Origin: Coemansia sp. RSA 1804
Taxonomy: Eukaryota; Kickxellomycota; Kickxellomycetes; Kickxellales; Kickxellaceae
DNA: 19,948 bases
NCBI GenBank assembly: GCA_027578815.1
Contig: JANBTH010000234.1
Location: forward strand, 4,645 to 24,592
Direction: 5' to 3'
Both the position numbers and the translations under genes were made by a program. Shown here in pieces: positions 6,681-15,341 of this stretch; within the stretch, counting starts at the first letter, position 1; every line of letters starts with the position of its first letter. The notes below the pieces were generated by a model, which did not search any database, was not told where the DNA came from, and saw only the letters and a list, made by a program, of their open reading frames with translations.

Positions 6681-9600
6681 ATGTTTGGCACTGGCGGGTT
6701 TGGAAACACCGCAGCCAACACGGGAGGCGGCGGGTTTGGCGGGTTTGGACAGGCCAGCGGAGGCGGCGGAACCGGCGGTAATGCCGGCGGCGGAACGTTT
6801 GGCCGGTTTGGAGCCTCGTCTTCCACAGGCGGAAGCGCATTTGGGTCAACCAGCACAGCTCCCGGTACGTCCAGTCTGTTTGGTTCGTCCAGCAACACGG
6901 CAGTCGGATCTGGATCTGGGTTTGGATCAACGGGAGCTGGTGGTTTCGGAGTCTCGTCGCAGCAGCAGGCAACTGGTTCTGCGCGCGTGGCATACGAGCC
7001 GTACACGGAGCGTGGGCCGGCTGGCAGAAAGGACGTGTTCCACAATATCTGTTTCATGAGCGCCTACAGCGATGCGTCGCCCGAGGAGCTGCGTGTTCAG
7101 GATTACCAGGCTGGACGCAAGAAGCCGGACTCGATTGCCACCGGGGCTGCTGGCAGCGGCAGTATCTTTGGTCAGCCAGCATCCAGCGCCGGCGGAAGCG
7201 CTTTTGGCAGCGGTGGTGGAGCGTTTGGCGCGGCTTCTACGCCTAGCAAGCCGGCAGCTGGGTTTGGCGCTGGCGGTGGGTTTGCTAGCGGCAGCGGAAT
7301 AGGCGGGTTCGGCCAGACCAGCACTGCGGGTGCGACTGGAGGATTTGGAGCAGCCAGCAAGCCTGCGGGATTCGGTAGCACTGGCACTGGCGCATTTGGC
7401 GGCGGCGGACTAGGGTTTGGAAACACGCCAGCTGCTGGAGGAGGCGGCACTGGGTTGTTTGGCCAGCCTGCTGCCGCAGCATCGTCGTCAGGCTTTGGCA
7501 CCACATCAACTGCTCCCAGCGCGTTTGGCGCCAAGCCAGCGTTTGGCAGCACTGGCGGTGCGTTTGGGTCCTCATTGACTTCACAGCCAGCTGCAAGCAC
7601 GGCTGGAACAACAGGATTCGGTGCATCTAACGCCTTTGGCACTAGCACCGGCGGCGGCGGCGGGTTTGGCCAGACGGGAACCAACACTGCATTTGGTGCA
7701 GGAAACACAGCAACTGGCAGTGGAGGAGGTTCGTTTGGCTTTGGTGGAGGCGGGACGAATGCTGGCGTAGGCAGTGGTGGCATGTTTGGAACGGGCAATG
7801 CTGGAGCTGGCGGCAGCATCTTTGGCAATAAGCCAGCAGCAACTGGGTTTGGCAACACTAGCACCGCACCGACCACCGGATTTGGAGTATCCGGCACTGG
7901 TACCGGCGCTGGCGGGGCATTTGGAACCGGCGGAGGCTTGGGCGTTGGCGCTAGCGGAGGCGGCAGTTCGCTTTTTGGCAACAAACCAGCGGCAACTGGA
8001 TTCGGTGTGACCAGTACAGCTGCGCCAGCCGCGTTTGGCGTTACGAGTACTGGAGGTGCTGGCAATCTCTTTGGCGGCACCAGCACTGCCGGTACTGGCG
8101 GCGGCAGTCTGTTTGGCACAACGACAAACACCGCTGGGACTGGCGGAGGTCCTTTTGGGACGGGAAATGCTGGCGGCACTAGTCTGTTTGGACAAACAGG
8201 CACAGCGAATACGGGCAGCAGCTCACTGTTTGGAACAGCCAATACTGGAGTTGGAGCTGCGTCTGGAGCTGGTGCTGGAGGCGGATTGTTTGGAACGACT
8301 ACCAATGCAGCACCAAGCGCTGGAGGCGGGTTCTTTGCAGCAAAACCAGCAGCTACAACCAGCTTAGGCGGCGGCGGCAGTTTGTTTGGAACTAGTGCGC
8401 CTGCCACCAATACTGCATTGGCGCCCAGTGCTGCCGGCGGCTCGCTGTTTGGCACAGCTGGCGCCGGAGCAGCTACTAATCCAACAGGCACCGCAGGAGG
8501 CGGACTGTTTGGTACCGGTGGCTCTGGATTCAGCACAACAGGCGGCGGAATTGGCACCAGCGGCGGAGGCGGTTTGTTTGGAATTAAGCCAGCGGCTAGT
8601 CTGGCGCCCGGCGCAGCAGCAAGCAGCGGTGGAGGATTGTTTGGCACGTCAACTGGCGGCGGAGGGCTGTTTAGTACACAGCAACCAGCGCAACAGTTTC
8701 AGCAGCAGCAGCAGCCGTTTCCTCAGCAGCAGCAGCAGCAGCCAGCCCAGTCGTTTGGGATGTTTGGAGCACAGCAGCCGCAGCAGCAGCAAGCACAGGG
8801 CGCGCAGCATGGGCTTTTCACGACACAAATTGACAGGCAGCCGTACGGCGCCAACGCTCTGTTTGACACCACAAAGCTGGCCAACAAGGCGGCAGCTGGC
8901 GGCAGCGGATTGAGCAGATTCAGCAGTCATCTGACGGCAACGCCATTGCGTGCCGCAGCAACCGAGGGCGCAAGCGACAAGGAGGCGGAGCGGAAGAAGC
9001 GCGGTCTGACGCTGGCTGTGGTTGCATCGCCAGCTGCCTCAAGCACTGTTGGCAGCCGGCTTCGCGCGCGCGGATTTGCGGCATCCAGCACGGCAGCCAA
9101 GAAGCGCGTGCCCGGCGTGCCAGTCCCGCCTACGCCGGCAATGGCACCGAGGACGCGCGCCGGCACGACTATTGGCATCTTTGGGCGCGACGGATTCCTC
9201 GCTCCAGACACGCAGCTTCCGCATGCCAGCGTCAAGCGTCTGGTGATTACGCGCAGACCAAGTTTTGGCGCATCGTCGGCTGCGGCAGCAACTCCGGCTC
9301 CAGCATCGTCTGCGACTCCAGCTCCGGCTCCAGCTCCGGCGCAAACGCCAGGTCCGCGCGTTGCCGATCCATGGGCGATTAGTCAGTCAACGGCGCCGAC
9401 TCATGCGCTTATCGAGGAGGAGGACGGCGCCAGCGACACGCCGACGGAGGAAGCTGACGCGGCAGACGACGATGGCTACGGCGAATACTGGATGCGGCCT
9501 TCGCTGGATGAGCTGCGCGCAATGACCACGCAGCAGCTGCGCGCGGTGCGCAGCTTCACGGTTGGATGCGGCGGACTCGGGCAGGTCAGCTTCAGCAAGC

Positions 9601-12365
9601 CGGTTGACCTGACAACGGTCGGATCGCTCAGCGCCATTGCCGGCGGCGTAATTCTGTTTGGGAACCACGTGTGCACTGTGTATCCGGACGAAAGCAACAA
9701 GCCGCCGCGCGGACAGGGCCTTAATGTTCCTGCAGTGATTTCGCTGCACGAGTGCTGGCCGACGCTGGCTGCGACGGGCGCTGCGATCAACGATATGGCC
9801 GATGCGCGCGTGCGCAAGCATATCCGCCGTCTGCGTCGCGTGCCCGAGACAGAGTTTGTCGACTTTGTCAGCGGCACGTGGATCTTCAAGGTCGCGCACT
9901 TTTCGCGCTACGGTCTAGACGATCTGACGGAGGACGGCGCCGACGAGGAGGACATGGTGCCGATTGAGGAAATACAAGAGCAGCAGCAGCACATTCAGCC
10001 GATTCGCCCGGTGCGTGCTGCGCCGAAGCAGCTGCTGGCTGGCGTCCGTCGCGCAGAGTCGCTGCGTCGCGCACCGGTGATGCGCGCATCGCTGTTTGCA
10101 ACGGCAACGCCCGCGGCATCGGCGCAGCCTGCAGATAACCAGGCAGCGTTGCTGTCATTTGCTGCGGCGCCCAAGCGCAAGCGGTCGGCGCACTCGCCTC
10201 TCCGCGCATCGACAGTTGGCTCCAGCATCTCGGGCGCCGATGCCTTCGCGCCGTCGCTGGCAGCGCTTGATCTGCCGCCGCCTGGCAAGTATCTTCGCGC
10301 TGGAGAGCGGACTCCGGCCGTTGCTCGTGCGCAGCCGTACGCGCGGTCGCTTGCATACGGGCGCTCCGGAATGCGCGCCGACGCTGGGTTGATGATGGCG
10401 CGCAGCTTCCGCGCAGCATTCGGGCCGCAGGGCCAGCTGGTATATCTCCAGGGCGGAGCCGCGCGCCAGGTAGTCGTTGTTGACTCTGTTGCGCGCCATC
10501 TACACGCGCCTACACGGACGCTGGACGAGCATCGTGCGCTGCATCTGGCGACGGTCTCTGCTTTCCGCGCGCAGCCGCATGACATCTCAGCTGCTGCCGC
10601 CGGCGCTCTTGCGCAGCTGCCGGAGAGCGAGCGCTCCATTCTGGATCTTGCGGCGCTGCTCTTTGACGATGCGCACGGACCAGCGCCGGCGCACGTGCGC
10701 GCGGTCAGACGTCGCCAGGGTCTAACGCGCTGGCTGATGCGCGCTGTTGGCGACGCCGTGCAGCGCGACCTTCTGAGCGCCAGCTCTACAACTGGCGGCG
10801 GCTCGGTTGCGGCGGCGTCGGTGTTTGCTCTGCTGACGGGCCACCGCATCGAGGCTGCGTGTCTGGCGGCAACCTCGCACCGCGACTACCGCCTGGCCAC
10901 GCTTGTTGCGCAATGCGGCGCTGGCGGCGTTGGCGGCGGAGGCAACGATGCGCAGGTGCAGGAGCTGGTCCGTGCGCAGCTTGCGCGGATGGATGCGTCG
11001 CGCGACTACCGTCGCGTCTACGAGCTGCTGGCGGGAGCGCCGGCGAACCGCGTGGCTGCCGGTCTGGATTGGAAGCGCGCGTTTGGCCTGAGTCTGTGGT
11101 ACGCTGGGTCGCCTGCCGACGATGTTGCCGATTCCGTTGTGCGCTATGAGCGCGCCTTCACTAGCGCTGAAGACGGCTCTGTTGCGTTGCCTCTGCCTGC
11201 CTGGCGCCCTGCGTCTGACGACGGCGAATCTTCGCATTCTGGTATTTGGGATCCGGCCTTCCAGCTGCTGCGTGTGTACAGCGATGTAACGCTGCCGCTT
11301 GAGCGGGTGCTGCCGCCAGAGAGCTTCTCGCCGGCGCGTGGCGATGTGCGTATGCCGGCGCTTGTTGCGTGGCTTCTGTTTGTGGTGCGCAAGGTGCGCG
11401 GCTTCGACGAGTCTCTGGCCTATGACCGGCTGCTTGCTGGCTGGGCGGCGCAGCTCGAGGCGCTTGGCCTCTGGCAATGGGCGTGCTATGTGCTGCTCCA
11501 GCTCTCGTCCAGCGAATCACACCGCGCACACGCCATCTGCATGCTGATTGAGCGGTCGATTCCCAGTGATTCTGATTTTGATTTTGACTCTGGCGTCTGT
11601 GCGTTTTTGCGCGATGATCTGCGCATTCCAGAGAGCTGGCTCAATGACGCGCGTGTGACGCGCAGCCGCTACGATATGGATCGCACGCATGCCGCCGATA
11701 TTGAGAACGACAGCGGCGAGGCAACCATGCACCACCTGTCGTGTCTGCTTCGCGCTGGAGAGCAGGCCGCTGCGCACTCGCTGGTCCTTCAGCGCATTGC
11801 GCCCGATGCCGTTCTATGCGGCGACTACAAGCTTCTGCGTCGCGTTCTTGCCGATATCGACGTGTCGCGTGTGCGCGACTGGGCGTCTGGTGGCCAGGTC
11901 TACGAGTCGTTCTTGGCTGGAGTTGAGGATCTCCCAGCAGCTCTTGAGCGCATCGCATCGGCTGGCGATGACGAAGATGATTCGTCGATGCAGCAGGATA
12001 TTGGCGCCATTTACCAGCAGATGGTTTCGCTGGTTGCTGCGCTTCCGTCGCTTGCCACGCGCTTCGAGTCTCGCTCAGCGGCGCCCACCGGCTTCTACGA
12101 TGGCTGCGAGGTGTTTCTGCTTTCTGAATCCGAGGCACGCGACTTGCGTGTCAAGTGCTCTGTCGCCATATCCGACATGGCTTCGGTGGTCACTCGTCTG
12201 ATCCACGAGATGGAGGCTGCCGTTGGCGATGTTGGCGCCAGAACCTCTCCTGCTCCTTCCTCGTCGACTCTTTTGCCGCTGGCTCAGGATATGCGTATTC
12301 TGCGCACCTTCAAGATGGCACGCTCCTGCTTTGACACTCTTGTTGGAAGCAGCCTTGTCGTTTGA
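6681..12365 (+). CDS. NUP145: NUP98-NUP96 (Nup145/Nup189-type) nuclear pore precursor
   Basis: A 1894-residue precursor that splits itself into an FG nucleoporin and a scaffold nucleoporin. Residues 1 to about 716 are a Gly/Ala/Thr-rich FG domain with GLFG, SLFG and GFG repeats, which form the permeability barrier and dock transport receptors. A GLEBS motif at about 103-149 (ending SPEELRVQDYQAGRKKP) should bind Gle2/Rae1 for mRNA export. A Gln-rich tract lies at 671-706. The autoproteolytic domain (about 935-1082) ends in HFSRYGL; cleavage is expected between Phe1074 and Ser1075. The C-terminal half (about 820 residues) begins the Nup96-type fold at DAGLMMARSF (1234 onward) and is helical, matching the Y-complex subunit that pairs with Sec13. 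Start: ATG with A at -3. No introns in 5.7 kb. Long ORFs on the opposite strand are composition shadows. Identification is secure. Confidence 0.97.
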   Translation: MFGTGGFGNTAANTGGGGFGGFGQASGGGGTGGNAGGGTFGRFGASSSTGGSAFGSTSTAPGTSSLFGSSSNTAVGSGSGFGSTGAGGFGVSSQQQATGSARVAYEPYTERGPAGRKDVFHNICFMSAYSDASPEELRVQDYQAGRKKPDSIATGAAGSGSIFGQPASSAGGSAFGSGGGAFGAASTPSKPAAGFGAGGGFASGSGIGGFGQTSTAGATGGFGAASKPAGFGSTGTGAFGGGGLGFGNTPAAGGGGTGLFGQPAAAASSSGFGTTSTAPSAFGAKPAFGSTGGAFGSSLTSQPAASTAGTTGFGASNAFGTSTGGGGGFGQTGTNTAFGAGNTATGSGGGSFGFGGGGTNAGVGSGGMFGTGNAGAGGSIFGNKPAATGFGNTSTAPTTGFGVSGTGTGAGGAFGTGGGLGVGASGGGSSLFGNKPAATGFGVTSTAAPAAFGVTSTGGAGNLFGGTSTAGTGGGSLFGTTTNTAGTGGGPFGTGNAGGTSLFGQTGTANTGSSSLFGTANTGVGAASGAGAGGGLFGTTTNAAPSAGGGFFAAKPAATTSLGGGGSLFGTSAPATNTALAPSAAGGSLFGTAGAGAATNPTGTAGGGLFGTGGSGFSTTGGGIGTSGGGGLFGIKPAASLAPGAAASSGGGLFGTSTGGGGLFSTQQPAQQFQQQQQPFPQQQQQQPAQSFGMFGAQQPQQQQAQGAQHGLFTTQIDRQPYGANALFDTTKLANKAAAGGSGLSRFSSHLTATPLRAAATEGASDKEAERKKRGLTLAVVASPAASSTVGSRLRARGFAASSTAAKKRVPGVPVPPTPAMAPRTRAGTTIGIFGRDGFLAPDTQLPHASVKRLVITRRPSFGASSAAAATPAPASSATPAPAPAPAQTPGPRVADPWAISQSTAPTHALIEEEDGASDTPTEEADAADDDGYGEYWMRPSLDELRAMTTQQLRAVRSFTVGCGGLGQVSFSKPVDLTTVGSLSAIAGGVILFGNHVCTVYPDESNKPPRGQGLNVPAVISLHECWPTLAATGAAINDMADARVRKHIRRLRRVPETEFVDFVSGTWIFKVAHFSRYGLDDLTEDGADEEDMVPIEEIQEQQQHIQPIRPVRAAPKQLLAGVRRAESLRRAPVMRASLFATATPAASAQPADNQAALLSFAAAPKRKRSAHSPLRASTVGSSISGADAFAPSLAALDLPPPGKYLRAGERTPAVARAQPYARSLAYGRSGMRADAGLMMARSFRAAFGPQGQLVYLQGGAARQVVVVDSVARHLHAPTRTLDEHRALHLATVSAFRAQPHDISAAAAGALAQLPESERSILDLAALLFDDAHGPAPAHVRAVRRRQGLTRWLMRAVGDAVQRDLLSASSTTGGGSVAAASVFALLTGHRIEAACLAATSHRDYRLATLVAQCGAGGVGGGGNDAQVQELVRAQLARMDASRDYRRVYELLAGAPANRVAAGLDWKRAFGLSLWYAGSPADDVADSVVRYERAFTSAEDGSVALPLPAWRPASDDGESSHSGIWDPAFQLLRVYSDVTLPLERVLPPESFSPARGDVRMPALVAWLLFVVRKVRGFDESLAYDRLLAGWAAQLEALGLWQWACYVLLQLSSSESHRAHAICMLIERSIPSDSDFDFDSGVCAFLRDDLRIPESWLNDARVTRSRYDMDRTHAADIENDSGEATMHHLSCLLRAGEQAAAHSLVLQRIAPDAVLCGDYKLLRRVLADIDVSRVRDWASGGQVYESFLAGVEDLPAALERIASAGDDEDDSSMQQDIGAIYQQMVSLVAALPSLATRFESRSAAPTGFYDGCEVFLLSESEARDLRVKCSVAISDMASVVTRLIHEMEAAVGDVGARTSPAPSSSTLLPLAQDMRILRTFKMARSCFDTLVGSSLVV
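6684..8830 (+). repeat. FG/GLFG repeat-coding region with Q-rich tail
   Basis: Dozens of degenerate 'ttTGGnnn' units encoding FG dipeptides separated by Gly/Ala/Ser/Thr linkers, interrupted once by the GLEBS segment (about 6987-7125). A longer unit, FGNKPAATGFGxTSTA, occurs twice (about 7822-7870 and 7975-8020), with looser relatives (FGAKPA, FAAKPAAT, FGIKPAAS), which suggests internal duplication. CAG runs at about 8691-8800 encode the Gln tract. Confidence 0.9.
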
Positions 12366-12492
12366 AACGAGTGCCATTAAGATATAGTTTATAAGGTTTT
12401 TGATCAATAAATAAAGCACGTTTACGCATGTTAGCCTCTGTTAGTTAGCCTGGTATGTGCAACATCCCTGATGTAATAGATATCTAGTTAAT
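12366..12492 (+). terminator. Nucleoporin 3' end with AATAAA
   Basis: AATAAA at 12406-12411, 41 bases past the stop, within 'aataaataaag', is a good polyadenylation signal for the nucleoporin transcript. Confidence 0.55.
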
Positions 12493-12770
12493 TTAGCGCA
12501 GGTGCCATTCGAGATGTATTACTTTTTGTGTTGAAATTAGCAACATGACGTCAGCTGTTTCTCTCTCCTTTTGTAATGGTTGCTCTGGAGGATACCATTT
12601 CCCTTTTTCCATCTTTAACCAAACAAAAGCAAAATATAAATTTAGCAGCGCAACAAGCAACAGAATAAAAAACTTTCGATTGTTCAGCAATGTAAATAAT
12701 CACATGGACAATAAAATCACTCTTTTTTTACATGACAATTCATATGCAACGCGCTTATTGTTCTGTCCAT
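12493..12770 (-). CDS. Possible spliced small membrane protein (weak)
   Basis: An open frame at 12493-12690 (minus) encodes one strongly hydrophobic segment, FFILLLVALLNLYFAFVW, then a charged region KMEKGKWYPPEQPLQKE and a C-terminal tail. The frame has no ATG before the hydrophobic segment. A 59-base intron from 12731 (GT) to 12673 (AG) would join an ATG exon at 12732-12770 in phase, giving about 72 residues: a short N-terminus, one membrane helix and a soluble tail. This layout resembles small mitochondrial or ER membrane proteins, but I do not recognise a family. Splicing is inferred; the branch site is only a loose match. It would be convergent with the nucleoporin gene and divergent from the F-box gene. 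Confidence 0.3.
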
Positions 12771-13116
12771 TGTTGTGCTTTATTTTGGCATTTCTGCTAC
12801 CTCTCTACCCGCGGTCATCAAGGAAGCCAGAAAGGAAGAAAACAAAATGAAACAGAATGGAAAAAAAAGCCAGGGAGAAAAATAAAACAAACATTGGAAC
12901 TAGATATAAATGCCTGAACAAAATCCAAAATAATGATAACAATCTCAACAAACGCAAATATTGAAATTTACTAGAGCAGGCTTGCTTCTTTCTTTTTTAT
13001 TTTTTCTTCTTTTGGTAAACCCAGCCTTTTCCATCCATATTCTTGTTTTCCATTACTCGCCTCACTTTATTTCTTGCCATATAGTAGCTGTTTAGTATTT
13101 ATTCTTCTCTGCTGCA
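12771..13116. promoter_or_regulatory. Spacer upstream of the F-box-like gene
   Basis: An A-rich then T-rich spacer without a gene. If the minus-strand ORF at 12493-12770 is real, this would be a shared divergent promoter. A palindromic TGACGTCA (CRE-type) lies further upstream, at 12546-12553. A TATA-like 'catatagtag' lies near 13079-13088. Confidence 0.3.
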
Positions 13117-15114
13117 ATGGTTGGCCTTGACTTTTCCACGTTTAATAGCGATCACGGACGACTCCGTACACGCTCTCCTCTCAATGATTCTGGGAAGCGC
13201 AAGGATCCTCATCAAGCAGTCCACCTTCCACACGATATCATACACCTGATTGTGCGTAGATTCTTTCGCAGCAATGCCGACGTGTTTCCGGTGTGGAACT
13301 ATGGCGACCACGCCATTCGCAACGCTCACTTGCGCCAGCAAAAGCTGCTGCCACTGGCGGCGGTCAACAGCGTGTGGCGGCGAGTGGTGACGCCGTTTCT
13401 CTACATGTCCATTGTTTGCGAGGAAACAAAAGCCCCTGCTTCTTCTCATTCGGGTTATAACTACAACAACAAAGCAGACACCGCTAACCATTGTTACTGG
13501 CGGACAAACCTCGGGCTATTCGACAGTTCCTCTTCAAAGTGGGCGCGCAGGATATTTGTTCTCTCGTCCAATAATGGCGCAAACATAGAGTCCCTGATCC
13601 TGGCGCTGACAATGCAAGGGTTTGTGGACTTTTCGTGGCCAAGCATATCATCGCTACACCTGGCAGTTCTTTCTACCAGCAGCTGCGAACGCAGCAACAT
13701 TCCGGAACCTATTGTTGTTACTCACTCTACCAAGCTGGCAAGGAATTGCCCGCCCATGTTGTCCGTTTCTGATATTGGCTACTCTGGGCTGAATGGACTA
13801 TGCACTTTTATTTGCAGCGTCATGAAGCGGATGCAGTATAACAATGACGCATCATTACCATCTGGGAGCAGCCAGCTGCTTGCGTGGAACAATGAGGATG
13901 GTCATCCGGCGCAGAATGGAATATCTCGGGTCTCGCTCGGATTTCCACCTTCACAATATTCTTCTCCTCCTTTTGTTGTCACCAGTTTTCAGCAGCCAAG
14001 GCGGAATATTCAGCTCAGCCGTCTCAAGATCCGCTACTACGACATGCTTGTGGACCTTGTTGCGCAATTGTCGCCATCTCTCTACGACCTCGGGATTTCG
14101 GATATTCCGCAGGTAGGAATCTTGGATGTTCTGTGTCTGGGCGAGCTTGTTCCCGAGCTAAAGTCGCTCTCTCTGGAATTTGCCGGTGGTAATGCTCATT
14201 TTCCAAGGCCGGCGGAGCAAAACATAGTCAACTCTGCAATGAATCTAATTTCTCCATACCAAGAAGCAGCAGGGCTTGTTGAAGTTAGGCCGCTATATCG
14301 ACTCTGTCAGCTACGTGTAAAGAACTATCCACACGATATTATGGACTGTCTGTTCTCGCTTGCGCGTGGCCAGCATCTTGACCACATCCACATTGAAACG
14401 CCAAGCATCTCGACTGTTCGGAAACTAGATTTTGGCATGTCGTGCTTGCGGGCTCGGTCATTCAGTCTCGCTTGCATTGGAAACGTGCACACATCAGATG
14501 AGGATGCCAGGGCGTTGATTTCCACAGTTCTTTCAGAGTCGTCGTCTTCATGCATGGAGTATCTGCGCATCTCTCTATCGCTGCAGAACGCAGTAAGGCT
14601 TGAGCCAGGACCGCTTTCTTCTCCCAGGCCTCCGGTGCTGCTTTCCAGCCTGCGAAGCTTGTCGCTGCGCGCCCCAATCAGCTTGGAACATCTCACCACA
14701 ATAATCTCACAAATGCCCCGTCTGCGCACAGTAAAGGCGCCGTACATATCGACGGCTGCTACCATTTCATCACCTGACACGCCGCAGACAATCGAAGAGC
14801 TGTGGAAGCAGTTGCGCCAAAACAACCGGTCGGCCATTATCAGCACATCCATAGAGCGCATGACGCTTGGGTTCTGGGACCATCAGCAAAGCTCGCGCCA
14901 GCTGTGCTGCCAGATACTTGCGTTTGTTGCCCGGATCCCCTCGATACTATCTCTTGTCCACACCGACGAGGGCTTTGCTCCAACCCTGCGGTGGACAACC
15001 GACTGCCTGATAATGCTTGCAGACAGCATTGGCGGGCTGTTTGGACGGATACCGGATCATATGCGTGATCTGGTGATTTCCATTAATCTGGGTGCTGTTC
15101 GCAGCTTTTCGTAG
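13117..15114 (+). CDS. F-box-like / LRR-like hypothetical protein
   Basis: A 665-residue protein with an F-box-like N-terminal segment at about 37-100: LPHDIIHLIVRRFF, then LPLAAVNSVWRRVVTPFLY. This follows the usual pattern of a first helix and the 'vcrrW...l...ly' second half. The remainder shows irregular leucine-rich stretches (LSRLKIRYYDML, LRSLSLRAPISLEHL) without a clean consensus, as in the substrate-recognition part of fungal F-box proteins. By family knowledge it would link a target to an SCF ubiquitin ligase through Skp1; the target is unknown. Start: ATG with G at -3 and G at +4. No intron. AATAAA follows at 15249-15254. F-box assignment is by pattern only, so moderate. Confidence 0.7.
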   Translation: MVGLDFSTFNSDHGRLRTRSPLNDSGKRKDPHQAVHLPHDIIHLIVRRFFRSNADVFPVWNYGDHAIRNAHLRQQKLLPLAAVNSVWRRVVTPFLYMSIVCEETKAPASSHSGYNYNNKADTANHCYWRTNLGLFDSSSSKWARRIFVLSSNNGANIESLILALTMQGFVDFSWPSISSLHLAVLSTSSCERSNIPEPIVVTHSTKLARNCPPMLSVSDIGYSGLNGLCTFICSVMKRMQYNNDASLPSGSSQLLAWNNEDGHPAQNGISRVSLGFPPSQYSSPPFVVTSFQQPRRNIQLSRLKIRYYDMLVDLVAQLSPSLYDLGISDIPQVGILDVLCLGELVPELKSLSLEFAGGNAHFPRPAEQNIVNSAMNLISPYQEAAGLVEVRPLYRLCQLRVKNYPHDIMDCLFSLARGQHLDHIHIETPSISTVRKLDFGMSCLRARSFSLACIGNVHTSDEDARALISTVLSESSSSCMEYLRISLSLQNAVRLEPGPLSSPRPPVLLSSLRSLSLRAPISLEHLTTIISQMPRLRTVKAPYISTAATISSPDTPQTIEELWKQLRQNNRSAIISTSIERMTLGFWDHQQSSRQLCCQILAFVARIPSILSLVHTDEGFAPTLRWTTDCLIMLADSIGGLFGRIPDHMRDLVISINLGAVRSFS

Positions 15115-15341
15115 ATTAAAAAAAAAAGAAAGAGTTTAGCGCTTGCATAAACAAGCGATTTGAAGATGTTGGAACAAGCAGCAAAAGGAAAGAAACGGAT
15201 CATTGGAGGAGAAATGATCTTGTTCAAACACCTATCCCTTTGCTGCAAAATAAATTTTTTTTTACTTTTTTTGTTCTTCTTTGTTTGCTGTTCTCTATAT
15301 AGACAGACTATTTGTATGCTTGTAAATTAAGGTTCTGAAAA
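15115..15341 (+). promoter_or_regulatory. F-box gene 3' end and DPH2 promoter
   Basis: The spacer begins with an A tract, carries AATAAA at 15249-15254 (likely the upstream gene's polyadenylation signal), then a long T-rich tract and a TATATA box at 15296-15301, about 45 bases before the DPH2 ATG. Confidence 0.45.

Noticed and set aside
7172..8647. 491-codon minus-strand ORF opposite the FG repeats
   Set aside because: Its product is a Pro/Ala/Asn/Val-rich periodic sequence, exactly what the reverse strand of GC-rich FG repeats gives. The plus frame carries clear NUP98 domains.
9995..11477. Overlapping minus-strand ORFs of 251 and 284 codons opposite the Nup96 half
   Set aside because: Arg/Ala-rich products typical of shadows; the plus frame is conserved nucleoporin sequence.
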